In this document: piece after piece, positions 1 to 7,610 of the stretch
How the letters are laid out: each line of letters starts with the position of its first letter
Position numbering within the stretch: position 1 is the first letter of the stretch
Virus record (IMG/VR): IMGVR_UViG_3300021093_001700
Span: 1 to 24,380 of that record
Direction: 5' to 3' (one strand)
DNA: 24,380 bases
DNA from: a virus
Translations under genes and position numbers: made by a program
The notes under the pieces: generated by a model
What the model saw: the letters and a program-made list of their open reading frames with translations, nothing else
Told to the model about the DNA's origin: nothing
Database searches by the model: none

Positions 1-24
1 AAATATCTCATATTAATACCTGTT

Positions 25-951
25 TTATAGTTCTGATAATTCTGCTAGGGTAGCCGAAACTGCTATTTCAGAAATTGCAACTGATGGCAACACAGCCATG
101 TTATTTTTAATAATTTGTATTGCCTTATCTTTCTTTTGATTTGTATCAGCCCATAAATCTAGGTTATTATACATCCAACGATAAATCTCTTCAACTCTAG
201 TTGGATGCATATTTAGATGTTCAAGCAATTTCTTTCTTGCTTCATAGGCTTGCTTAGTTTTAAATAATTGAACTGCATTTACTAGAAACGCATCATCATC
301 AGTATTAGAATTAATTAATGAATTAAGTTTACCATTAATGACACTTTGCTGTAATGTGTTTAGACACTTGCGTAAATCGGGATAACTTCCGCGCACATAT
401 GTGTCCAAAGTGTCTAAATCAAAATCGACATTTTCACTTACTAATACTGTAGCCGCTCTTGATGTGAACTCAACAATATCTGGATTATTAATGTGGAATT
501 CCTGACAGCGACTTTTTAGCGCAGGAATAATACGATACTGATAATTGCATGTGAGTATATAGCGTACTGTCATGTGATATGCTTCCATATCATTTCTTAA
601 AGCAGCTTGTGCATTAGGAGTAAGATAATCTGCCTCATCTAAAAGAACTACCTTTAACTTGCCAAACGGCATAGTCTGTACGAAACTGTTGATCTTTGTA
701 CGTAGGTTCTCAATACCATTTTCACGACTTGCGTTAATTTCTAGCACATCGTATGGGTCTATTTCAAGTGCTGATATAAGAACTTTTGCTAGTGTGGTTT
801 TTCCAACACCAGGATCGCCGCTTAATAATAGATGTGGGATGCTTTCTTCAGCGATCCAGCGTTCAACAGTTTGGCGCTGAGTGTCATCAGCAAATACATA
901 TTCGCTAACAGTTTTAGGTCTGTATGCTTCGACCCAGAGTTTATTTTTCAT
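25..951 (-). CDS. gp44: Sliding-clamp loader large subunit (T4 gp44-like AAA+ ATPase)
   Basis: This 308-residue protein is an AAA+ ATPase of the clamp-loader family; T4 gp44 is of similar length (319 residues). It would use ATP to open the gp45 sliding clamp and load it on primer-template DNA at the replication fork. Visible motifs are a Walker A GDPGVGKT (residues 45-52), a Walker B LLDEAD (103-108) and the sensor/arginine-finger SRC (147-149), followed by the helical collar domain. The start ATG at 951 precedes the conserved N-terminal WVEAYRPKT, which is where the family begins. On the minus strand just past its stop there is an AGG and an ATG (positions 9-11) opening another gene that runs off the window. 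By T4 order this could be the small subunit gp62, but only three codons are visible. The family assignment is firm. Confidence 0.95.
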   Translation of the reverse strand: MKNKLWVEAYRPKTVSEYVFADDTQRQTVERWIAEESIPHLLLSGDPGVGKTTLAKVLISALEIDPYDVLEINASRENGIENLRTKINSFVQTMPFGKLKVVLLDEADYLTPNAQAALRNDMEAYHMTVRYILTCNYQYRIIPALKSRCQEFHINNPDIVEFTSRAATVLVSENVDFDLDTLDTYVRGSYPDLRKCLNTLQQSVINGKLNSLINSNTDDDAFLVNAVQLFKTKQAYEARKKLLEHLNMHPTRVEEIYRWMYNNLDLWADTNQKKDKAIQIIKNNMAVLPSVAISEIAVSATLAELSEL

Positions 952-959
952 ACAACTAG

Positions 960-986
960 ATTATCTAAACTATAGTGTTTAGTCAA
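960..986 (-). promoter_or_regulatory. Possible sigma-70-like promoter before gp44
   Basis: On the minus strand TTGACT (986-981) is followed 15 nt later by GATAAT (965-960). The spacer is shorter than the usual 16-18 nt, so this is a weak candidate. The arms CTAAAC and GTTTAG (965-970 and 977-982) form a 6-bp inverted repeat inside the element, which could be an operator or chance. The gap to the ATG at 951 is only 8 nt. Confidence 0.3.
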
Positions 987-990
987 GTAA

Positions 991-1344
991 TTAAATGCCC
1001 TTATCACTAAATGTAAGGTCGTTAACGGGTTCGTCGCTAACAAGCAATATGTCTTTTGGATCAACTTTGCGTATTACAACTTCGCCATTTTCATCTTCAA
1101 TATTAATGCCACGTGTCCAACGACCATGACTGACCATAATATATTGTCCAACTTCTAATCCTTTTACTTCAGGGCCTAGTGCGTATATCTTACCCCAGCG
1201 TGGGCGTATACCATTACTTTTCATATCGTCATTAATAATCACGATACCACCATCACTTAAACGTTCATCAAACTTCATATCAGATACGATAATGGTATCC
1301 TTAAGTGGACGTATTTTACCAGTTTTTGTTAATCCATATGCCAT
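991..1344 (-). CDS. GroES-like co-chaperonin (T4 gp31-like role)
   Basis: A 117-residue protein with the GroES fold signature: an N-terminal IRPLKDTIIVSD strand (residues 12-23), a mobile-loop-like segment around residues 27-45 containing GGIVI, then WGKIYALGPEV and a C-terminal strand ending DILLVSDE. GroES caps the GroEL folding chamber. In T4 the analogue gp31 replaces host GroES so that the capsid protein gp23 can fold, and the same role is likely here. T4 gp31 has 111 residues, so the size fits. The gene follows the upstream 113-residue gene with only one base between stop and start. A purine-rich AGGGGA lies in the end of that gene, about 13 nt before the ATG. Family assignment is good; the link to gp23 folding is inferred from T4. 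Confidence 0.85.
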   Translation of the reverse strand: MAYGLTKTGKIRPLKDTIIVSDMKFDERLSDGGIVIINDDMKSNGIRPRWGKIYALGPEVKGLEVGQYIMVSHGRWTRGINIEDENGEVVIRKVDPKDILLVSDEPVNDLTFSDKGI

Positions 1345-1345
1345 A

Positions 1346-1687
1346 TTACTTTTTTATCCCCTTGGCTTTAATTTTTTCTACTTCAATATCATGTTGTAGA
1401 TCACTAATTAAATCTTTTTCCTCTTCAGTAAGAGTATATTCAGATTCTGGTGCCTGTGTTGGCTTCTGAACAGCGCGTTTTGCTTGTGCAGAGCGTGTAC
1501 CAACAGTAGCAGCATACCCTGAAGCAACTTTTTCAGTGACGGGTACGATTACCTTACCTTCACTATCAATAGTGTCTCCACGTGCATTAACTTTCATGTT
1601 GCCAACAGCGCGAGCCTTTTCATTTTTAGCTGCTAATGCTGTCATGTCTAATGTTCTACCTTGTGCTGTTCGATATTTACCTGTCAT
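1346..1687 (-). CDS. Conserved T4-like phage hypothetical protein
   Basis: This 113-residue protein begins MTGKYRTAQGRTLDM and continues with VGNMKVNARGDTID. I recall this pattern from small proteins of unknown function in marine T4-like phages, though no search was possible. It is basic in its first two thirds, with an Ala/Lys/Gln-rich linker, and ends in a charged helix (about residues 83-113). No catalytic motif, signal peptide or membrane segment is visible. A clear AGGAG lies 6-7 nt before the ATG at 1687. It sits between the DnaE-like fragment and the co-chaperonin gene in a tightly spaced run, so it is probably co-transcribed with them. It could be a minor virion or assembly protein, but nothing in the sequence decides this. 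Confidence 0.7.
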   Translation of the reverse strand: MTGKYRTAQGRTLDMTALAAKNEKARAVGNMKVNARGDTIDSEGKVIVPVTEKVASGYAATVGTRSAQAKRAVQKPTQAPESEYTLTEEEKDLISDLQHDIEVEKIKAKGIKK

Positions 1688-1696
1688 AAAAAACTC

Positions 1697-2197
1697 CTAT
1701 TTTAGAAACTCCTCAATAGGGAGATCATAATATAGACTATTTATTTTGTGAATACCTATCAAAAATAATACAAAACTTGCTACACTACTACCTCTACCCA
1801 CACCCCAAACTATATTATTTTCTCGCATAGTATCGACCAAATATTTAAGATATTGCAATAACGAAAACATATTACGCTCTTGAAATAATAGTAACTCATG
1901 TCCTGCACGGTGTAATTCGCTATCGGATTTACACTGTTCTAATACCCATTTAGCGATATCCATATTTTTATATTCGTCCGGCATAAGCCAATTTGATTGT
2001 TTTTGCTCATCAAATTTATCTATAGAAATATCCGGGTCATTGTATTTTTGTAGATTTGGAAAATTATCTAAATTTAAAGTATTTGTAATTTCAGTGGCTG
2101 TCAAAACATTACGTAACTTAAGTTCAGGATTTTCCAGATAAAGGTCGCAGAGTTCGCCTTCACTATAAATGAATTGTCCATACTTATCTATTAGCAT
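1697..2197 (-). CDS. Short DnaE (Pol III alpha) palm-like protein lacking catalytic residues
   Basis: A 166-residue protein whose C-terminal half resembles the start of the bacterial DNA polymerase III alpha (DnaE/PolC) palm. It reads E-x3-F at about 106-110, a helix SLLQYLKYLVDTMRENN, the motif VGRGSS (133-138), then FVLFLIGI and YYDLPIEEFLK at the C-terminus. In DnaE the GRGS motif is followed by the ...ERFLNPER... segment and the catalytic aspartates (D-x-D). This protein stops right after the EEFLK that corresponds to ERFLN, so the catalytic triad, PHP domain, fingers and tau-binding parts are absent. It cannot be a polymerase by itself. The next gene starts 9 nt downstream, so no split remainder lies there. 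It begins at a perfect-consensus promoter with no Shine-Dalgarno. The similarity is convincing by eye; the function is unknown. Confidence 0.7.
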   Translation of the reverse strand: MLIDKYGQFIYSEGELCDLYLENPELKLRNVLTATEITNTLNLDNFPNLQKYNDPDISIDKFDEQKQSNWLMPDEYKNMDIAKWVLEQCKSDSELHRAGHELLLFQERNMFSLLQYLKYLVDTMRENNIVWGVGRGSSVASFVLFLIGIHKINSLYYDLPIEEFLK

Positions 2198-2203
2198 CTA
2201 TTA

Positions 2204-2231
2204 ATTATAACAGATATATTACTATTGTCAA
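2204..2231 (-). promoter_or_regulatory. Consensus sigma-70 promoter (TTGACA-16-TATAAT)
   Basis: On the minus strand TTGACA (2231-2226) and TATAAT (2209-2204) are both perfect consensus hexamers, separated by 16 nt. This is the signal of the host housekeeping RNA polymerase and would give early expression of the DnaE-like gene and the genes after it. Six bases (TAATAG) separate the -10 box from the ATG at 2197, so the expected +1 is the A of the start codon. The -35 box overlaps the stop codon region of the 179-residue gene upstream. Confidence 0.85.
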
Positions 2232-2767
2232 TTTTTCCAAATAAGGCCTGTCTTATTCCAATCTTCAATATCATTAAACTGTACAATCTTTTTATTTTTG
2301 GTTTTACGTAATTTGGACTGATAATTTAAGTTGGGATCATTATACCAGTCATCTTCATTAAACTCTTCTGCTTCTTCAACTACATTATGAAAACGTATAT
2401 CTGCACTAAGTTTACTACTAAGTTTGATTTCATCAATGTTGACTCGTCCTTCTGTTATAGCATTAAATTTGCGTAATAATATTAAACTAATAATTTGATC
2501 ATAGGGATCTGTGGGCAGTGTTAGGATATTCATACCTGTTTTTTCGTATAATGCTATTTGCTTTTTGTCATTTTTATTAATAAAAATACTATGCTCAACA
2601 TAATTCTGTATAAAATAAAATATTCTTTCAACTGCTGTAAGTTGCTCTTCCTCTTTTTCGGTTAGTATATCTATATAAAGCGTCATATGATATAGATTCA
2701 TCATATGTGCCTTTTCAAAATAAACTGCACTTAAAAAAGTAAAATCTTTTTCAATTCTAGCATTCAT
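2228..2767 (-). CDS. Conserved hypothetical protein, T4-like phage
   Basis: A 179-residue protein that I cannot assign to a known function. The first half is helical with many aromatic and methionine residues (FEKAHMMNLYHMTLYIDIL) and includes a KEEEQ stretch. The middle has LILLRKFNAI, and the C-terminus is acidic then basic (AEEFNEDDWYNDP, then RKTKNKK) and ends in tryptophan-containing segments. There is no signal peptide, membrane helix or recognisable active-site motif. Its ATG overlaps the stop of the preceding 76-residue gene by 4 nt (ATGA), so the two are translationally coupled and probably work together. Its stop lies within the strong promoter of the next gene, which marks the boundary between two transcription units. 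Confidence 0.65.
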   Translation of the reverse strand: MNARIEKDFTFLSAVYFEKAHMMNLYHMTLYIDILTEKEEEQLTAVERIFYFIQNYVEHSIFINKNDKKQIALYEKTGMNILTLPTDPYDQIISLILLRKFNAITEGRVNIDEIKLSSKLSADIRFHNVVEEAEEFNEDDWYNDPNLNYQSKLRKTKNKKIVQFNDIEDWNKTGLIWKN

Positions 2768-2994
2768 TTTTTGTCAACTTTAATTTGCATGTTGACCTTT
2801 TGCTTATCAATTAAGTCATTCATTTTTTTATTATATGCAGTACGATAACTATCTATAGCCATATTAATTTGATTAATCATTGGCCTATTACCCATACGAT
2901 ATGCAAAATTTAGTTTATTTGTCAATTCACTTAATTTTGTTTGCAAATCTTCTAATGATTTATCATTCAAATCTTGAATAAACGGATGTTCCAT
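2764..2994 (-). CDS. Small coiled-coil conserved hypothetical protein
   Basis: A 76-residue, strongly helical protein with heptad-like spacing (LNDKSLEDLQTKLSELTNKL, then MGNRPMINQINMAIDSYRTAY) and a lysine-rich tail. A similar MEHPFI...AYRMGN pattern occurs, as far as I recall, in small conserved proteins of marine T4-like phages; the function is unknown. The ATG lies 3 nt after the TAA of the 433-residue structural gene and has no Shine-Dalgarno site, so reinitiation after that gene is likely. Its stop overlaps the start of the 179-residue gene by 4 nt. Confidence 0.65.
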   Translation of the reverse strand: MEHPFIQDLNDKSLEDLQTKLSELTNKLNFAYRMGNRPMINQINMAIDSYRTAYNKKMNDLIDKQKVNMQIKVDKK

Positions 2995-2997
2995 AAA

Positions 2998-4299
2998 TTA
3001 GAACGGCTGTAGCGGTACTCTCGTAAAAATATCTTTGCCTTCATAGATTGTATAATCTATATCAACGTTGCCCGAACTTACAGTTGTTAATGTATTTACC
3101 TCTGCGCCCGCTATACCATTAAATCTATTTTGGCTTATTGTTATATTAGAACCAGTAACTGATCTAACATAGTATGCTTCATTAATAGTTACATTGCCAG
3201 TATTTCCTGTACTCTCTCCGGTAAAAACGATTGGCATATTTGCAACTAAATTTGCTGTAGATCCACTTACGGTTATAATGTTTGGAGCAGTTATACTTGT
3301 AATACTACGGTCAAATACATTTGCTGAAAAATCATCTTTAGCAACATATAGATAAGTTACTGGGTTTACTTTCATGTTACCACTGCTGCCTGCTAAATCT
3401 ACATTACCAGAAATATTAGCATTTGCTGATACTGTAAAGTGCGTAGTGTTAGCAATATTACCTACATAGTAAGTTGTACCAACCGTTACATTGGCTTCAA
3501 AGCTTGTGCCAGTAAACACTACAGGCATACCACTGTATAATGTAATAGTATTTGCAGTTACAAAGAAGTCTGAGGCTGTGCTTGATGTTGCATAAAGTTG
3601 TGTGACTTCTGGACTTACACAGACTGTACCTTCCATATCACCATACTGACCAGTGCTTGGTGGTGTACGTTGTACAATTTGTGTGCTTTGATATGGTCTG
3701 TTTACTGGAGTGATGTAAATCGAGTTGCCGCAATCAGTTGAATAACAATCTAATACTAATTCAGTACAATTATGTGGAAATGTTAATGTTGCTAAATTAC
3801 CAACATTAGCATAGTTGTTTAATAATGTAGTACCATAGTCATCGTTTGAAAAAATAACTTCGCTGGGAAACTGTAGATTATAGTTTGCTGCGGTGTTACT
3901 AGTACTAATCATTAATGTAACTTTGCTTAGTGTACCAGTTGGTGCCCAATTACCAAATGATAGTAATACGTTTCCACCTAATGTGCCGTAATGTACATCA
4001 GCAATACCCAAATCAACAAGTATGCCGCCTGTAATAGATCCGCCAAGATTATACATAGTGCTGCGAAAGCCTAGTACGCTAGCATTAGCAATCAATACGT
4101 TAGCCATGTTGTTATCAATAGCAGCACTGCCTATAGCATTTTTAACTACAACACTTGTTTCTAAATCTGTAATCTCCGCAGATGCTATGTCTAGATTTTG
4201 TTTGATATTAGTGAAATTATTACGAAATCCTTGGCTATTATTATTAATGCCAGGTATTGGATAATTTACATCTAGACCATTTGTGTTAATTGTACTCAT
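2998..4299 (-). CDS. Virion structural / tail-fibre-like repeat protein
   Basis: A 433-residue protein rich in Thr, Ser, Asn, Val and Gly and poor in charged residues, typical of beta-structured phage surface proteins. The N-terminus contains GLDVNYPIPGINNNSQGF and NFTNIKQNLDIASAEI, a pattern I associate with T4-like virion structural proteins of aquatic phages. Two copies of a module of about 75-95 residues follow. They are recognisable by GMPVVFTG (from about residue 257) then TYYV then FTVS, and NMPIVFTG (from about 354) then AYYV then ITIS. A related module occurs in the next structural gene. A late-promoter match lies 6 nt before the ATG and there is no Shine-Dalgarno. The likely role is a fibre, whisker or decoration protein; a host-adhesion role is inferred, not shown. 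Confidence 0.7.
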   Translation of the reverse strand: MSTINTNGLDVNYPIPGINNNSQGFRNNFTNIKQNLDIASAEITDLETSVVVKNAIGSAAIDNNMANVLIANASVLGFRSTMYNLGGSITGGILVDLGIADVHYGTLGGNVLLSFGNWAPTGTLSKVTLMISTSNTAANYNLQFPSEVIFSNDDYGTTLLNNYANVGNLATLTFPHNCTELVLDCYSTDCGNSIYITPVNRPYQSTQIVQRTPPSTGQYGDMEGTVCVSPEVTQLYATSSTASDFFVTANTITLYSGMPVVFTGTSFEANVTVGTTYYVGNIANTTHFTVSANANISGNVDLAGSSGNMKVNPVTYLYVAKDDFSANVFDRSITSITAPNIITVSGSTANLVANMPIVFTGESTGNTGNVTINEAYYVRSVTGSNITISQNRFNGIAGAEVNTLTTVSSGNVDIDYTIYEGKDIFTRVPLQPF

Positions 4300-4305
4300 A
4301 GTGTG

Positions 4306-4313
4306 TATTTAGT
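4306..4313 (-). promoter_or_regulatory. Late-promoter-like ACTAAATA
   Basis: The minus strand reads ACTAAATA, a variant of the T4 late promoter TATAAATA read by gp55. Six bases then lead directly to the ATG at 4299, so a transcript starting here would have almost no leader. The same ACTAAATA octamer is used in mirrored form at 17855-17876, which supports it as a real variant in this phage. Confidence 0.5.
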
Positions 4314-4334
4314 ATTTTATAATCCTGGGCTTTT

Positions 4335-7300
4335 TTATGCTTTTGGATATGCTGTTTTATTAGGCAATATTGTCTTTCTAGGAAACAACACTTGAAAATC
4401 TTGACTATCAATAGGATTGGGTTGTGGAACAGCACTTGGGAGGTTTATAAATGCTCCAGGGTTAAATGTTGTATCATAGTCATATGTAAGTGATTTATTC
4501 ACTGTGAATCTATCTAATTGGAAATCAATGAGATTAAGCGATATTTTATTACCTATCTCATCTCGCCAGTTATTATTAATATTATATGCTATTTGTTCAG
4601 CATAACTTTTAAAATTATTTCTTATCCAACCGTTTTCAGTTTTTTGTTCTTCAAATTGTTTATAAGTTAACGAATCGTTATTAACTATTATTTTTGCTTC
4701 GCAATATGCTATGACCCATGCTTTTGTAAACCCTAATGTGCTGCCATTTAATTGTTGACTTGACATCCATAGTGGTAGAAGAGCAGCACTACTGTCAACG
4801 CCTAGTACATCTTCAACTTGCTTACGCATATTTTCTAAACTATTTGGATATAATAATCTAGCATAGCCTGGGGATAAGCTTGTATAGAAAGTTGGCTGTC
4901 CTTGATTAGTTTTAAATTTTATATCATCTTGTGTTGATAACCAAAATATTTTATCTTGTGCAAGTATATTGAGTTGAAATGGATAAATGTAACTAGTATA
5001 GATATCTGTAATACTAGTGTACCATGGTCCTAAATTTAAATCTATCCAAAAGGGCCAATTAATTTCTTTACTTACGCTAATTCCTTGGGGGTTCACTAAG
5101 TTGTCTACAATTTCGCTATAAACAACTTCGTAAATAATTTCATTCTTTTCATTTCTTGCGATAGCAGTTTTAAGTGGACCTAAGGTAATATTTCTAAAAT
5201 AATGCTGTATATTCACGCTGGCTATATATTCTGGCAAACTACTAGCTTTAATACCATAGGCATGTACATATGTAACATTTTTTGCTTTTCCAAAATTACT
5301 ATCATTAATACGATATAAATAATTGTTTGGTATTAGAGTTGTATTATCTAATAAACTGTAAATAAGTTCTCTATCAGCAATACTTGGCGTGCATTTCATA
5401 TATAATGATTCGGTCGGCTCAATAAATTTTTGAACCACATTTATTGTAAAGGTTTTTTCTTTTTGTATGTTTAATTTAAAATCTTCGCTATATGCATTTA
5501 CAGTAAATGTATATGGAATAGATATATCTTTTGATTTATAATCATCTGTAGTTTCATATGCTACGTTTCCAACTATATCCCCATTAGATAATAAAGATAA
5601 ATTTTTAGGGAGTGTGTTTGCATCAGTAGTCAATTCATATAGTAATGGTACACTACTGTTTTCAGCCTGTACACGAAATACACTTGTAGTGCCATTAAAT
5701 ATATTACCAAGATTATTTGGAGTGATCCATGTTATGGTATTACTAATATCATTAGTTACTAATATGCTAAAGTTATAGGCAGGACTAATAATACTTGGAT
5801 TATTTGCTTTTCTTACTCTAACAGAAAAATTATATTTGTAAATAGTAGTAATAGGTACGTTTATATTGCCACGTATCCAACCTGTGCTACTATCTCCAAT
5901 TAATTGTGTATCTAGTTCGGTATTATCATCTGTTGGAAAACTAAACAAATATTCTATGGTATCACTATCAAAATCATACCCTAGTATTTTAAATGTAAAA
6001 TAATTATTAGCAAAATACTTTCCAATTGGTGCATTAGTAGTTAAGGGAAATGTATCGCCAGTTATAATACTGCCTTCTGGTAAGACATAGAATCCATAAT
6101 TTGAAACATCTTGGTCTATATTATATGTTTTTGGTCTTGTATTATAGATAATGGGAGTTCTAATATTTCCTACGCCCGTAACTAAATTTTGATTTAATAC
6201 CTGTATACTAAAACTTCTTAAAATATTTCCTAATTCGCTATCTATTCTTAGAGTAAAATTAAATATTTTATTTATTGGAGTAACTTGTGTATTGTCAGGC
6301 AATGTTGCATCCATAATGCCTGTGTCGCTTGAAATTATAAATTCTGGCCCACCCAGTGCTGTACTAATAGTAAATTCTGAGTTGCTAACAATTTTTTTAA
6401 TAAAATATGTAGTACCAGTAATATTTAAAGGATCAAATGTAGCAACACCACCAAACACTACTCCAGAAAATCTTATTGGTCTACCTATCTTAAATCCTAT
6501 AGTAGATAATGCTGTCAGTGTATTTTTTCCATATGTAGTTTTTGTAATAGCAGTATTAATTTGTTCGTAAATCTCTGTTATTACTGGTGCTTCGGCATAG
6601 CCGCGTATTAGCCCTGCCTCGTTTATTTCTAATCCTGGTGGTAATGATCCGCTTGCTATCGCTATACTAGCGGCATACAAATTTTCTGCTGGATTAACAA
6701 ATTCTATTTGATTTGTATACCAAGTGCTATCAAGTGTTGCTTGTAATGCCCCGGCAGGAGTTTCAAAATAAGGAACTAAACTTCCAGAAATAGTCATGCT
6801 AAATGTTCTATCACTAATAAAAGAGTTATTGTCTGTGCAACGAATTACAAAAATATAAGTTTCACTTTCAACATCTTCTGACGGCGTCCCTTGTAATATT
6901 GCACTATTATTTTGTTTGTCATTTACTAAACTTAAACCTAAAGGCAGTTTGCCTGAAATTATTTTGTATGTAAGTCTAGCAGTGGGATATGTTAGAAATG
7001 CAGTACCAGTTCCTGTTGCTGCTCCGGTAGCAATAAACTTTGTACCTATATTATTATTTGGGGCTCCTACAGTGGTAAAGTTTGTTTCTGTTAGAGGATT
7101 AACGCCAGCATTGGTACTTAATATTTCATAAGTATCTCCTGCTGTTAAATTAGTAGCTGATACAGCAGGACTACGGGCTTTAATTAGAATTCCAGGTATA
7201 TTAATATCATTTGGAAAAGTTCCTAAATTCCATGTAACATTATTATAGATGCTTGTATCAGTTACTTGTCTGCCATTTAATTCATAAAAACTAGGTGTTA

Positions 7301-7604
7301 TCCAAACAGGGTTAGGATTTTTAATAGTAATGAAAAAATCTCTTAATGATGTATTTCCTAAATCGTCATATGCTTGTATTGTAAAACCATATACAGTATC
7401 AGCGTTTACAAATTGTGCTGTGCCACTAATTACTCCTAGCACTGACAATACTAAACCAGGAGGTAAATTTTCTGAGTATATTTTATAGAAAATGGTAGTT
7501 GCAGGATAAACAGGAGTAGCAGACAAAGTAATAGGTATTATTAATTTTTGACTTACTATAGTACCTAAATTTCCTGCAGGTGTTACCCAAATTGGATCTG
7601 ACAT
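4335..7604 (-). CDS. Large tail-fibre-like protein with Ig-like (putative He_PIG) domains
   Basis: A 1089-residue secreted-type surface protein without a signal peptide, as expected for a virion part. It opens with WVTPAGNLGTI and repeats the putative Ig (He_PIG-type) signature: ...YKIYSENLPPGLVLSVLGVISGTA (about residues 42-65), KLPLGLSLVNDKQNNSAILQGTP (about 218-240) and SGSLPPGLEINEAGLIRGYA (about 318-337). Further W(V/I)TP-type strand starts include WITPNNLGNIF. A GRPIRFSG...TTYFI...FTIS module near residues 374-410 is related to the two modules of the adjacent 433-residue gene. The last third (about 720-1089) lacks Ig signatures and holds a distinct, Tyr/Trp-rich globular region. The gene lies 6 nt after the collagen-like gene and probably shares its late promoter. 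A host-contact role is inferred from architecture. Confidence 0.75.
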   Translation of the reverse strand: MSDPIWVTPAGNLGTIVSQKLIIPITLSATPVYPATTIFYKIYSENLPPGLVLSVLGVISGTAQFVNADTVYGFTIQAYDDLGNTSLRDFFITIKNPNPVWITPSFYELNGRQVTDTSIYNNVTWNLGTFPNDINIPGILIKARSPAVSATNLTAGDTYEILSTNAGVNPLTETNFTTVGAPNNNIGTKFIATGAATGTGTAFLTYPTARLTYKIISGKLPLGLSLVNDKQNNSAILQGTPSEDVESETYIFVIRCTDNNSFISDRTFSMTISGSLVPYFETPAGALQATLDSTWYTNQIEFVNPAENLYAASIAIASGSLPPGLEINEAGLIRGYAEAPVITEIYEQINTAITKTTYGKNTLTALSTIGFKIGRPIRFSGVVFGGVATFDPLNITGTTYFIKKIVSNSEFTISTALGGPEFIISSDTGIMDATLPDNTQVTPINKIFNFTLRIDSELGNILRSFSIQVLNQNLVTGVGNIRTPIIYNTRPKTYNIDQDVSNYGFYVLPEGSIITGDTFPLTTNAPIGKYFANNYFTFKILGYDFDSDTIEYLFSFPTDDNTELDTQLIGDSSTGWIRGNINVPITTIYKYNFSVRVRKANNPSIISPAYNFSILVTNDISNTITWITPNNLGNIFNGTTSVFRVQAENSSVPLLYELTTDANTLPKNLSLLSNGDIVGNVAYETTDDYKSKDISIPYTFTVNAYSEDFKLNIQKEKTFTINVVQKFIEPTESLYMKCTPSIADRELIYSLLDNTTLIPNNYLYRINDSNFGKAKNVTYVHAYGIKASSLPEYIASVNIQHYFRNITLGPLKTAIARNEKNEIIYEVVYSEIVDNLVNPQGISVSKEINWPFWIDLNLGPWYTSITDIYTSYIYPFQLNILAQDKIFWLSTQDDIKFKTNQGQPTFYTSLSPGYARLLYPNSLENMRKQVEDVLGVDSSAALLPLWMSSQQLNGSTLGFTKAWVIAYCEAKIIVNNDSLTYKQFEEQKTENGWIRNNFKSYAEQIAYNINNNWRDEIGNKISLNLIDFQLDRFTVNKSLTYDYDTTFNPGAFINLPSAVPQPNPIDSQDFQVLFPRKTILPNKTAYPKA

Positions 7605-7610
7605 TTTATA

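Noticed and set aside
4314-4340. Terminator between the 1089- and 433-residue genes (CCTGGGCTTTTTT on the plus strand)
   Set aside because: There is no adequate GC stem, and the T tract is on the strand opposite to the genes.
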